The notes under the pieces are model-generated. The model was not told the DNA's origin. It was given only the letters and a program-made list of their open reading frames with translations, and made no database searches. From NCBI GenBank assembly GCA_030248065.1, contig JASAMV010001101.1, positions 1 to 64,000 on the forward strand: 64,000 nt of DNA, in the 5' to 3' direction. Numbering within the stretch: position 1 is the first letter of the stretch; every line of letters starts with the position of its first letter. Source of the DNA: Rhynchonema sp. JSB1_4 (taxonomy: Eukaryota > Nematoda > Chromadorea > Monhysterida > Xyalidae). Below, one piece after another: positions 1-10,631 of this stretch. Position numbers and translations under genes: made by a program.

Positions 1-2690
1 AGCTCCAAATGAGCTGCATGTGCTGTCGCGGATCGGGGCAAGTTGGTCGCAAGCTCCAAATGAGCTGCATGTGCTGTCGCGGACCGGGCATCGTTCTTGT
101 TAGATTGAGGGAAAATTGTAAGAGTTATATATATAATAGTACAGAATAAGTGAGAGCGAGGAAAAACTCCAACACCCATAACTGACCGTTTTTCATTGTT
201 TACCTATATCGCCGGCGGCCTAGTTCTGGCGGGAATCGCATCGCAAGCTCCAAATGAGCTGCATATGCTGTCGTGGATCGGGGGCACGTTGTTCGCAAGC
301 TCCAAATGAGCTGCATGTGCTGTCGCGGATCGGATAAAGTTGGTCGCAAGCTCCAAATGAGCCGCATGTGCTGTTGCGGATCGGGCATCGTTCTCGTTAG
401 ATTGAGGGAAAATTGTAAGAGCTACATATAATAACACAGAATACGTGAGAACACGAAAAACTCCAATACTCAGAACTGACCGTTTGCATCGTTTACCTAT
501 CTCGCCGGCGGCCTAGTTCTGGCGGGAATCGCATCGCAAGCTCCAAATGCTGTCGCGGATCGGGGCACGTTGTTCGCAAGCTCCAAATGAGCTGCATGTG
601 CTGTCGCGGATCGGGGGCACGTTGTTCGCAAGCTCCAAATGAGCTGCATGTGCTGTCGCGGATCGGATCAAGTGGGTCAACAGCTCCAAATGAGCTGCAT
701 GTGCTGTCGCGGATCGGGGCACGTTGTTCGCAAGCTCCAAATGAGCTGCATGTGCTGTCGCGGGTCGGATCAAGTGGGTCGACAGCTCCAAATGAGCTGC
801 ATGTGCTGTTGCGGATCGGGCATCGTTCTCGTTAGATTGAGGGAAAATTGTAAGAGCTATATATAATAACACAGAATACGTGAGAACACGAAAAACTCCA
901 ATACTCAGAACTGACCGTTTGCATCGTTTACCTATCTCGCCGGCGGCCTAGTTCTGGCGGAAATCGCATCGCAGGCTCCAAATGAGCTGCATGTGCTGTC
1001 GCGGATCGGGACAAGTTGGTCGCAAGCTCCAAATGAGCTGCATGTGCTGTCGCGGATCGGGGCAAGTTGGTCGCAAGCTCCAAATGAGCTGCATGTGCTT
1101 CGCGGATCGGGGCACGTTGGTCGCAAGCTCCAAATGAGCTGCATGTGCTGTCGTGGACCGGGCATCGTTCTTGTTAGATTGAGGGAAAATTGTAAGAGTT
1201 ATATATAATAGTACAGAATACGTGAGAGCGCCGAAAAACTCCAACACCCATAACTGACCGTTTTTCATTGTTTACCTATATCGCCGGCGGCCTAGTTCTG
1301 GCGGGAATCGCATCGCAAGCTCCAAATGCTGTCGCGGATCGGGGCACGTTGTTCGCAAGCTCCAAATGAGCTGCATGTGCTGTCGCGGATCGGGGGCACG
1401 TTGTTCGCAAGCTCCAAATGAGCTGCATGTGCTGTCGCGGATCGGATCAAGTGGGTCAACAGCTCCAAATGAGCTGCATGTGCTGTCGCGGGTCGGATCA
1501 AGTGGGTCGACAGCTCCAAATGAGCTGCATGTGCTGTTGCGGATCGGGCATCGTTCTCGTTAGATTGAGGGAAAATTGTAAGAGCTATATATAATAACAC
1601 AGAATACGTGAGAACACGAAAAACTCCAATACTCAGAACTGACCGTTTGCATCGTTTACCTATCTCGCCGGCGGCCTAGTTCTGGCGGAAATCGCATCGC
1701 AGGCTCCAAATGAGCTGCATGTGCTGTCGCGGATCGGGGCAAGTTGGTCGCAAGCTCCAAATGAGCTGCATGTGCTTCGCGGATCGGGGCACGTTGGTCG
1801 CAAGCTCCAAATGAGCTGCATGTGGTGTCGCGGACCGGGCATCGTTCTTGTTAGATTGAGGGAAAATTGTAAGAGTTATATATAATAGTACAGAATACGT
1901 GAGAGCGCCGAAAAACTCCAACACCCATAACTGACCGTTTTTCATTGTTTACCTATATCGCCGGCAGCCTAGTTCTGGCGGGAATCGCATCGCAAGCTCC
2001 AAATGAGCTGCATATGCTGTCGTGGATCGGGGGGCACGTTGTTCGCAAGCTCCAAATGAGCTGCATGTGCTGTCGTGGATCGGGGGCACGTTGTTCGCAA
2101 GCTCCAAATGAGCTGCATGTGCTGTCGCGGACCGGGCATCGTTCTTGTTAGATTGAGGGAAAATTGTAAGAGTTATGTACAATAGTACAGAATACGTGAG
2201 AACGCCGAAAAACTCCAACATCCATAACTGACTGTTTTTCATTGTTTACCTACTGTATATCGTCGGCGGCCTAGTCCTGGCGGGAATCGCATCGCAAGCT
2301 CCAAATGAGCTGCATGTGCTTCGCGGATCGGGGCACGTTGGTCGCAAGCTCCAAATGAGCTGCATGTGCTGTCGCGGACCGGGCATCGTTCTTGTTAGAT
2401 TGAGGGAAAATTGTAAGAGTTATATATAATAGTACAGAATACGTGAGACCGCCGAAAAACTCCAACACCCATAACTGACCGTTTTTCATTGTTTACCTAT
2501 ATCGCCGGCGGCCTAGTTCTGGCGGGAATCGCATCGCAAGCTCCAAATGAGCCGCATGTGCTGTCGCGGATCGGGGCAAGTTGGTCGCAGGCTCCAAATG
2601 AGCTGCATATGCCGTCGCGGATCGGGGCAAGTTGGTCGCAAGCTCCAAATGGGCTGCGTGTGCCGTCGCTTATTATCATACTTTCCATGA
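1..2690. repeat. 51-bp minisatellite arranged in higher-order repeats
   Basis: The basic unit is 51 bp and contains the small inverted repeat AGCTCCAAATGAGCT. Runs of one to six units alternate with a conserved spacer of about 150 bp that carries TTAGATTGAGGGAAAATTG, a TATATATAATA tract and TTTACCTATATCGCCGG. The spacer recurs about eight times (near 100, 398, 831, 1175, 1556, 1853, 2145 and 2394). Two blocks (about 481-1260 and 1261-1925) share the same internally deleted unit (AGCTCCAAATGCTGTCGCGG at about 540 and 1320), so whole blocks have been duplicated. Because 51 is a multiple of three, several frames stay open and encode 17-residue repeats on both strands; nothing indicates that these are translated. 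The array continues past the left edge of the window. Confidence 0.9.
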
Positions 2691-2998
2691 CCAGAAAGTA
2701 GCACCAATAAAATCGTCGAGTCAGCAGGTTCGGCATGATGCTGATGACTTGTTCTCGATTGCGGTCTTCTTTGCTCTTTGTCGTCGGTCAGTGTCACGAT
2801 GATAGCAGAAGATTTCGAATTGCTAGCAAAAAGGCAAGAATGAATGATTTTCACTCAAGCGCTAACCCTTTTATACTATCTTGCCACGGCGCCCCCCAAA
2901 GCATGCCACGTGAAGACGTCAGTCGTGAACAGCTGGTATTATATTTTGTTTACGGCTCATTCGTCGTGATGGATGCCGAATGATGTTATCGTGTTTTC
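2691..2998. other. unique spacer between minisatellite and transposon region
   Basis: No gene, RNA or clear repeat was recognised here. It separates the 51-bp array from the GC-rich transposon debris. A short open frame at 2735-2983 has no recognisable family features. Confidence 0.4.
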
Positions 2999-3819
2999 GT
3001 GATGAGCATTGACACAAATCGCCCTCCCGAAACCCCCACTCGTCCTCCTCAAAATAAAAAATATTTCGAAAGAAATTCAAGTTTCAAGCGAGAGATCGGA
3101 GGGCCGGGTAAAGTCGGCCCGGCTCGGCCCGGTCGGCGAAAAGTCCGGCCCGGCCCGGCCCGGCCCGGTGGAGGGCTGCAGGTCGGCCCGGCCCGGCCCG
3201 TTTTGGCTTGAGGTCGGCCCGGCCCGGCCCGGCCCGGCCCGGCCCGGTCAGCCAATTTTCAAGGGCTGAAAACTAAAAAAGTCCAAAAAGCTGAAAAAAA
3301 TTCGAAAATTTTCTGCAGAATACTTGTTTTCACTGGTTGGTACAGCTGGGGCTGGGGGGAAGGGTAGGTAGGTAGATTGACGCGCCATCCTGATGCAGTA
3401 CGTAAGTCGCCGCCCCGGTTGGTACAGTAGTGTAGTAGGTATGGTATAATTTTTGCTCAAAATGGTTTAAAGTCGGTATTTTTCACTCCATATAGGCGAA
3501 AAATCGCGCGTGACGCGCGAAATTAGCGCTTAAGAGTACATTCTCATCAATATGTACTTATGTAGACATAAATTCCCGGACGACTCCCCCCAGCTCGGCC
3601 GGTCGGTACTACAGTTGGTAGGTTGATTGCAGGCAGGCTTTTTTGGTGGTACAGTAGGTTGATTGCTGCAAAGCAAAGGCCTGGATATGGGTAGCTACTG
3701 CTTCTTTCTTCAAAACGATGACTGAATAGATCAAGAACTAGGAAATGTTATTGCGCGAAGCGCAAAAATTTTGAAAATTTTGGTTCAAAAAATGGTAATT
3801 TCGTCCAAATTTAGGCATA

Positions 3820-4248
3820 CCGTATTGTCGGAAATAGAACCCGGGGGGTCTATTTTTTCACTGGGGTCATTTTGGGGCGGGGGTTCAATTTATGGGGGGG
3901 GTCAATTATTGGGGGGGTTATATTTTTCATTTGGCCCCCGACGAAAAAAATCATTGTTAATAATGCCCATAAAAATGGCTTGTTTTCGGTATTTTCTAAC
4001 TTCAACATAGGCAATTATGCTTAAAAAGCTGTATTCTGTTGTGTACGCAAGCTTAAACAACGTTTGACACAACAACACAGCCCTACCATACCACTAATCT
4101 GTGGTACAGTGAAGGTTGGGGGTGGGGTTCTATTAATGGGGGGGGTCAATTAATGGGGGGGTTCTATTTTTGATTTCGAGCCATTTAGGGGGGGTTCAAT
4201 TAATGGGGGGGGTCAATTAATGGGGGGGTTCTATTTCCGACAATACGG
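3820..4248. mobile_element. TA-target MITE, CCGTATTGTCGG family, copy 1
   Basis: The perfect terminal inverted repeats are CCGTATTGTCGGAAATAGAA at the left and its complement, ending CCGACAATACGG, at the right. TA is present on both sides, and the undisturbed copy of the host repeat near 7581 has a single TA there, so TA is the target duplication (Tc1/mariner-type). The interior has GGGGGG-interrupted TCAATTAATGG motifs. No coding capacity is visible. Confidence 0.8.
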
Positions 4249-4278
4249 TACCGGGCCCGACCGGGCCGGGCTGCTCGG

Positions 4279-4685
4279 CAGTGGTGTAGCTACCCAGGCG
4301 GGGCGGCAACCTACTGTACCACCCAAAATGCGGGGCGGCAACCTACCTACTGTACCAGCCGAGCTAGGGGGGGGGGGTCGTACCACTTGGGGGGGGTCAT
4401 CTGGAAACCGAAATTTTTTATGTCTAAATACTGAAGAAAATGTGGCCTAAAACACTAATTTCGCGCGCAGCGCGCGATTTTTCGCCTATTTGCAGACAAA
4501 TATGCTAATTTTATGCAATTTTAAGCCAAAAATGAATGTTTTGGGTGAAAAGTTAGGTGGGGCGGCAACCTACCTACTGTACCAGGGGAGGGGCGGCAAC
4601 CTACCTACTGTACCAGGCGAGGGGCGGCAACCTACCTACTGTACCTTGGGGGGGGACCCCCCCCACCCCCCCAGCCACACCATTG
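4279..4685. mobile_element. hAT-type MITE, TSD CTGCTCGG
   Basis: It starts CAGTGGTGTAGCTACCC and ends GGGGCTGG-complement ...CCAGCCACACCATTG. The 8-bp flanks are identical (CTGCTCGG). The word CGGCAACCTACCTACTGTAC is repeated in direct orientation in both halves. A CpG hairpin TCGCGCGCAGCGCGCGA sits at 4461-4477, close to the centre (4482). Confidence 0.85.
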
Positions 4686-4984
4686 CTGCTCGGCCCGGCC
4701 CGGCCCGGTCCCCCCAAATCTCCGGCCCGGCCCGGTCGACCAACTCCAAAATCGCGGCCCGGCCCGTTTCCGATCTCTGGGGCCGGGTTAAGTCGGCCCG
4801 GTCGGCGAAAAGTCCGGCCCGGCCCGGCCCGGTGGAGGGCTGCAGGTCGGCCCGGCCCGGCCCGTTTTGGCTTGAGGTCGGCCCGGCCCGGTCAGCCAAT
4901 TTTCAAGGTCCGAAAACTGAAAAAGTCCAAAAAGCTGAAAAAAATTCGAAAATTTTCTGCAGAATACTTGTTTTCACTGGTGCA

Positions 4985-5393
4985 CAGTGTAGTTCCTGGG
5001 GGGGGAGGGGGGGGGACCCCCCCTCGGGTACGTCTGTTCCCCCTCCGAGGTACGCCTGCCCCACTGTTCCCCCTCCGGGTACGTCTGCTCCCCCAATTTT
5101 TTCCTAAAATGGGCAAATTTAGGCCTAAAATAGGCATTTTTAGGCCAAAAATAGGTAAACATTAGCTGAAACCTCCAAAAAAACGCCAAAATACTCTTTT
5201 TATAGGGGATTTTTCGCAAAAGAAGGCAAAAATAGTCCAATTTTTCGACCTCAAAAAATGACTTTTTTCCGTCCCCCCCCCCCCAAATTGGGACTTCCCC
5301 CCCCCCCCTTCCCCCCCAGGTAGGTACGTCTGTTCCCCCTCCGAAAATAGTGGAGGGTACGTCTGTTCCCCCTCCGGACCAGGAACTACACTG
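4985..5393. mobile_element. hAT-type MITE, TSD CTGGTGCA
   Basis: Terminal inverted repeats CAGTGTAGTTCCTGG / CCAGGAACTACACTG, with identical 8-bp flanks CTGGTGCA. The word GTACGTCTGTTCCCCCTCC recurs in direct orientation near both ends, around an AT-rich AAAATAGGCATTTTTAGG core. It interrupts a host repeat whose uninterrupted copy is at about 3340. Confidence 0.88.
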
Positions 5394-5417
5394 CTGGTGC
5401 AGCTGGGGGAAGGGGTG

Positions 5418-5842
5418 CCGTATTGTCGGAAATAGAACCCGGGGGGTCTATTTTTTCACTGGGGTCATTTTGGGGGGTTCAATTTATGGGGGGGTCAATT
5501 ATTGGGGGTGTTATATTATTCATTTGGCCCCCTGACGAAAAAAATCATTGTTAATAATGCCCATAAAAATGGTTTGTTTTCGGTATTTTCTAACTTCAAC
5601 AGCGGCAATTATGCTTAAAAAGCTGTATTCTGTTGTGTACGCAAGCTTAAACAGCGTTTGACACAACAACACAGCCCTACCATACCACTAATCTGTGGTA
5701 CGGTGAAGGTTGGGGTGGGGTTCTATTAATGGGGGGGGGGGTCAATTAATGGGGGGTTCTATTTTTGATTTCGAGCCATTTAAGGGGGTTCAATTAATGG
5801 GGGGGGTCAATTAATGGGGGGGTTCTATTTCCGACAATACGG
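5418..5842. mobile_element. TA-target MITE, CCGTATTGTCGG family, copy 2
   Basis: Same terminal inverted repeats and interior as the copy at 3820-4248, including CCCATAAAAATGG and GACACAACAACACAGCCCTA. Both ends are intact. The flanks read GTG on each side rather than TA, so the target duplication is not resolved for this copy. Confidence 0.75.
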
Positions 5843-5850
5843 GTGGGTAG

Positions 5851-6317
5851 CAGGGTAGTACTTGGGGGGGGGGTGGGGGGGTCCCCCCCCAAATTCATCT
5901 ATCTATCGTCAACACTTTTTGATTTCATCTATCTATCGTCAACACTTATGGGCAAATCTATCTATCGTCAACAAATTCTGGGAACAATCTATCTATCGTC
6001 AACACATTTCGACCCCAAAATGGGTATTTTTGCCTCAAAATGGCTCAAAAACGGTATTTTTGTCCCAAATAGGCAAAAAATCGCGCGCTACGCGCGGATT
6101 TAGTACATCTTAGTACATTTTCATTAATATTTACACCTTATTACCTACTTAGTACACTATACTATACCTTGATTTTTAGCGACCCCCCCACCATCTATCT
6201 ATCGTCAACAAGTTTGGGTCGACCCCCCAGATTTCGGACTTGGGTCATCTATCTATCGTCAACACATTTCGGGTCCCAATCTATCTATCGTCAACACCCT
6301 GGCCAAGTACTACACTG
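5851..6317. mobile_element. hAT-type MITE with seven ATCTATCTATCGTCAACA words, TSD GTGGGTAG
   Basis: Termini CAGGGTAGTACTTGG / CCAAGTACTACACTG with identical 8-bp flanks GTGGGTAG. The 18-bp word ATCTATCTATCGTCAACA occurs seven times, four in the left half and three in the right, all in the same orientation. A CpG hairpin (TCGCGCGCTACGCGCG) at 6081-6096 marks the centre. Confidence 0.88.
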
Positions 6318-6648
6318 GTGGGTAGGTAGATTGACGCGCCATCCTGATGCAGTACGTAAGTCGCCGCCCCGGCTGATACAGTTGTAGGTATAATTTTTGG
6401 CTCAAAATGGTTTAAAATCGGTATTTTTCACTCCATACAGGCGAAAAATCGCGCGTGACGCGCGAAATTAGCGCTTAAGTCCTTAAGAGTACATTCTCAT
6501 CAATATGTATACATAAAAATTTTGTTCCCGGATGACCCACCTCCCCCTAGCTCGGCCGGTCGGTACAGTAGGTAGGGTGATTGCACAGGCAGGCTTTTTT
6601 GGTGGAACAGTGGGTTGATTGCAAAGGCCTGGGTATATGGGTAGAGGG

Positions 6649-7447
6649 CAGTGTAGTTCCTGGGGGGGGAGGGGGTCCCCCCTCGGCAGTGTAGTTCCTG
6701 GTCCGGCGCGGCGGTTAGTGTACCTACCCCTTTTTTCCGTGTGTCGGCTGGTGTACCTCCCTGGGGGGGAAGGGGGGGAAGACCCAAATCCAGGAAAAAG
6801 TCACTTTTTGAGGTTGAAAATTTGACCGATTTTTACCCCTTTTTGGAAAAAATCTCCATAAAAAGGGTATTTTGGCGACTTTTGACATCATTGACCTAAA
6901 ATCACCCATTTTAGGCCTAAAAATGGCCATTTTAGGCCTAAAAATGCCGATTTTAGGCAAAAATTGAGGCGGTTAGTGTACCTGGCGCGGCGGTTAGTGT
7001 ACTAGTGTACCTTGGTCGCGGCGGTTAGTGTACCTTAGGGGGGGACCCCCCTCCCCCCCAGAAACTACACTGCCCCTCGGGTACGTCTGTTCCCCCTCCA
7101 TGGTACGCCTGCCCCACTGTTCCCCCGCCGGGTACGTCTGCTCCCCCAATTTTTACCTAAAATAGGCAAATTTTGGCCTAAAATAGGCATTTTTAGGCAT
7201 AAAATGAGTGATTTTTAGGTCAATGTTGTCAAAAATCGCCAAAATACCCTTTTTATTGCGATTTTTTTCCAAAAAGGGGCAAAAATGAGCCAAATTTTCG
7301 ACCTCAAAAAATGACTTTTCTCCAAATTTGGGTCCTCCCCTCCCCTTTCGGGTCTGTCCCCCCCTTCCCCCCCAGGTGGGTACGTCTGTTCCCCCTCCGA
7401 AAAAAGGGGGTACCGCCTGTTCCCCCTCCGGACCAGGAACTACACTG
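6649..7447. mobile_element. hAT-type MITE, TSD GTAGAGGG, carrying a nested element
   Basis: Termini CAGTGTAGTTCCTGG / GGAACTACACTG with identical flanks GTAGAGGG. Another element (6687-7072) is inserted 38 bp inside its left end. Without the insert it is about 405 bp and resembles the element at 4985-5393 (GGTACGTCTGTTCCCCCTCC words in its right part). Confidence 0.87.
6687..7072. mobile_element. hAT-type MITE nested in 6649-7447, TSD CCCCTCGG
   Basis: Termini CAGTGTAGTTCCTGG / AGAAACTACACTG with identical 8-bp flanks CCCCTCGG. The word GCGGCGGTTAGTGTACC is repeated in one orientation near both ends. It belongs to the same subfamily, in opposite orientation, as the element at 32492-32882. 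Confidence 0.87.
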
Positions 7448-8671
7448 GTAGAGGGTAGCTACACCACTGCTTCTTTCTTCAAAACGATGACTAAAAAGAT
7501 CAAGAGCTAGGAAATGTTATTGCGCGAAGCGCAAAAATTTTGAAAATTTTGGTTCAAAAAGCGGTAATTTCGTTCGAATTTAGGCATACCGGGCCGGGCT
7601 GCTCGGCCGGGCCCGGCCCGGTCCCCCCAAATCTCCGGCCCGGCCCGGCCTGGTCGACCAAGTCCAAAATCGCGGTTTCCGATATCTGCGGTCCACAACA
7701 GAAGCGGATTGGGATTACACTAACACCAAACATTAACACCAACGTTTACACTAACGCTAACACTAACGTTAACATAAACGTAAACCCAAAAGAGAAAATC
7801 CTTGCGTTTGTGTTAGTGTTAGTTGCTCGCAGTGTATAGTTCCTGGCAGTGGTGTAGATACCCAGGCGGGGCGGCAACCTACTGTACCACCAAAATGTGG
7901 GGCGCCAACCAGAGGTCGCAATCGGGCCGGGTTTGGCCGGCCCGGGCCCGGCCCGAATTTTTGGCTCAGATTTTAACCCAATTTTTGTCATAATTTTTTT
8001 AAACCTATTTTTTTGGTTGAAAACAACGGTGTTACAGGGAGTGGGGTCCCCCCTAGGTACAGTATGTAGGTAGGTTGACGCTCCATCCTGGTACACTAGG
8101 TAGGTCGCCGCCCGGCGGCTGGTACAGTAAGTTGCAATTTTTGGCTCAAAATGGTATATAAATTCGGTACTTTTCACTCCAACTGGCGATAAATCGCGCG
8201 CTACGCGCGAAATTAGCGTTATAGAGCACATTTTCTTCAAAATTTCGACCTAAAAAATTTTGTTCCCCCCTAGCCCGGCCGGTACAGTAGGGCCAAAAAG
8301 GAGAAGATACTGTACCCGTACCCAGTACCCTCCATCCCATGTAGCTCGGCACCCACACTTGTTTCAGAGGGGGAACAGGCGTACCCACCTGGGTGGAAAG
8401 ACCCAAATTTGGAGAAAAGTAATTTTTTAGGTCGAAATTTTGCCAACCGGCATTCAATAAGCAATCAATAACGGAACCAGGATCGACGTTGAGAAAAGAC
8501 GGATCAGTATTTTAAACCACGTTCGACAACGAGCAGAATGTGAAGCTGGGAATAAAACGAATTCTTTCTCCTGTCGCACTCGCATCGCATCGATTCACCA
8601 AGGTTTCTTCATTCTCACTCACCACTGTTATTCCGTCGTGGCGACTCGTGATTGAAGTGTAAATCGTCAAA

Positions 8672-9500
8672 ATGGATCCTTTGTATCAATACCAATTTCG
8701 TCTAATTCTGATCGGCGATTCCACAGTGGGAAAATCGAGCTTGCTCAAGTATTTCACGGAGGGAATGTGTGCCGAAGTTTGCGACGCAACGGTCGGCGTC
8801 GATTTCTATGCCAGATTGGTTACGATCAGACCCGGTGTTCGCGTGAAACTGCAGTTGTGGGACACGGCCGGGCAGGAAAAGTTTAGGTACGTCCATTAAT
8901 GTCAATGAATGTTTCGTTTGCAATGCTGCTGTGAAAGTGCGCTGTGATTCAAATCTGATTTCTTTCGAAACTCACCAATTTTCCGCCTTGTGTAGGACAT
9001 TGCGAACATTTTGTTTGCAATGCCCAATGCGACATCTCACGATTTACAGATCGATCACACGTTCCTACTACCGTAACAGCGTCGGCGTGCTGGTCATGTA
9101 CGACATCACACAACGCAACACATTCGAGCACATCACTCAGTGGCTGTCGGAGGCGCACCAAAATCTCGGCGGTCCCTTTCCGAACGAATGTGTCTTTCAG
9201 ATTGTTGGCCACAAGTCTGACCTCGACGCACAGCGCGAAGTCATGTATGAGGAGGGCGAGTATTTCGCCAAACATCACAAAGTGAGATTCCTTGAAACAT
9301 CTGCCGTCAACGGAAAGAACGTGGAGGAGGCGTTCCTGATGATTGCGCGCGACATTTACGGCAAGATCGAGACTGGCGAACTGCAGGTGATCGATGGCTG
9401 GGACGGCATTAAGGCCGGCATGCTCAGACGGACTAGCTCGACTGTCAGCTTGGATGACAGGCAACACGACGATGGGCCATTGTCAACTTGTGCTTGTTGA
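8672..9500 (+). CDS. Rab39: Rab39-type small GTPase
   Basis: A Rab GTPase that cycles between GDP and GTP states on endosomal/autophagic membranes to direct vesicle traffic. Exons are 8672-8886 and 9050-9500; joining them across AG|A keeps frame and gives 221 residues, the usual Rab size. Visible motifs are the P-loop GDSTVGKSS, effector segment DATVGVDF, switch II WDTAGQEKF, the Rab39-like GHKSDL in place of NKxD, and ETSAVNG. The C-terminus CAC is a CXC double-geranylgeranylation signal. YQFRLILIGDSTVGKSSLL at the start and DGWDGIKAGM near the end are Rab39 hallmarks. The start ATG is the first in frame and immediately precedes the family's usual N-terminus. An AATAAA at 9500-9505 overlaps the stop codon by one base. 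Alternative: another Rab of the 2/4/14/39 group, less likely. Confidence 0.95.
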
Positions 9501-9505
9501 ATAAA

Positions 9506-10631
9506 TTAAACTTATGAGCTCTGTCGAACTTGGTGATCGGATCAGATCTGCTTCGTCACGTTACTGAAGGATGTTCCGAGATTGCATACAATTCTGAGAC
9601 TTGCTAATGTCACATAAAGAATGCAAATGCCGTCCGATCTTCAAGTTCGATATCGACACCTGTGTAAACCCATGTTCGTGTGTAGCTGCTCTGTCTCTGT
9701 GTGTAAGCTTTTTGTGCCATATTTCCTGTCGTTTGTGAAATTAACTTCTTTTGATGAAAGCTGTCTGTCTTGTGCGGCTTTATTCAATCATTTTGCTTAC
9801 TTGCTGAGCAGATTTTTTTGCAGATGGAATTAAAATTGTGCTGCGTGCGGCAGCCCGAAACACATAAAGTTCATGCGTGCTTTCATTCATGCACTGTACA
9901 TAAAAGAATTCGAGCTTTGCTCAATCCTGGTGTTCTCTAATTTCGTCATATTTTGTCTGATATTTTCTTGATTCTTCGAAGTGATTGAAATATTTGCCCT
10001 GCTTTGTTCAGGCTTCCACTTAGTCGAGTTTACATAACGTATACGTATGTCGATCGATCCAGAGCGTTTCAGTTGACTGTCTCAGACTGAAATTTCGTCT
10101 CCCTTTCTTTTCATGAATATCGTGCTTTTATTTTAGTTTTGCTTAGGGATCAGGGTTTTGAAAAGCCACTGGCAGATTTGCTAAGATCTGCTGGTCCGTG
10201 GAAAACATTTCGTAAAAATAGCTTCGAAAGCTTGTTCGAGATCCGTCCTCAGTTCCTTCGGTGATTTATACGACTGGGAGCATTTTGGTCAGGTTTCGGT
10301 GTAATATGCAGTAATGCAGAACGTGTGCTTTATTTGACCACGCGAATTATATCAAATTTGTATTCTGTTCATGTCTAGTGTCTAGACCGCTGTTGGTGAT
10401 ACTCGAAAAGTGCTAACGCTTGAAATGAATTATTGTGATTTGTTTTTTTTTGAATAAGAACGAATTCCACATGATGACATGCTTTATATGGCCTTGATAA
10501 CGTTGGGCTTTGATATCCCTTTCAGTTCAATGCAGCTGATTCTGTCTTGTTACGAAACGTTCCTATGTTGTTGTTTGGCATTATTCGTGTGTCACATTGT
10601 GGTCAAGCTCTTCCAGCAGCTGCAGTTCAAC
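9506..10631. other. intergenic, Rab39 to CYLD
   Basis: Nothing coding was recognised. It should contain the Rab39 3' end and the CYLD promoter and 5' UTR. The frame of CYLD extends upstream to 10479, but that part is leucine/cysteine-rich without family resemblance, so I took it as untranslated leader. Confidence 0.4.

Larger units (their letters stand above)
3000..8460. repeat. nested transposon debris with two or more copies of one base repeat
   Basis: No gene is supported. Long stretches occur twice or three times: the GGCCC-rich tract (3110-3250, 4690-4890, 7590-7660), the segment with GATTGACGCGCCATCCTGAT (3375, 6330, degenerate at 8075), and the segment with GCGCGAAGCGCAAAAATTTT (3755, 7531). 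Comparing copies reveals 'empty sites' that confirm later insertions. For example, TTAGGCATACCGGGCC is uninterrupted at about 7581 but split by an element at 3820-4248. A degenerate hexamer tract (TAACAC/AACGTT-like) lies at 7715-7785. Individually delimited elements are listed separately. Confidence 0.8.

Noticed and set aside
200..2489. Open frames up to 119 codons on both strands of the 51-bp array
   Set aside because: They follow automatically from a 51-bp unit without stops. Several overlapping frames are open equally, and no start, splice or domain evidence favours one.
4490..5165. Two overlapping frames of about 200 codons, Pro/Gly/Arg-rich
   Set aside because: They run across the boundary of a well-defined transposon (4985-5393) and GGCCC repeats, with no family resemblance.
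7715..7785. Interstitial telomere repeat
   Set aside because: The TAACAC/AACGTT hexamers are irregular and do not match TTAGGG or TTAGG; treated as a simple repeat.
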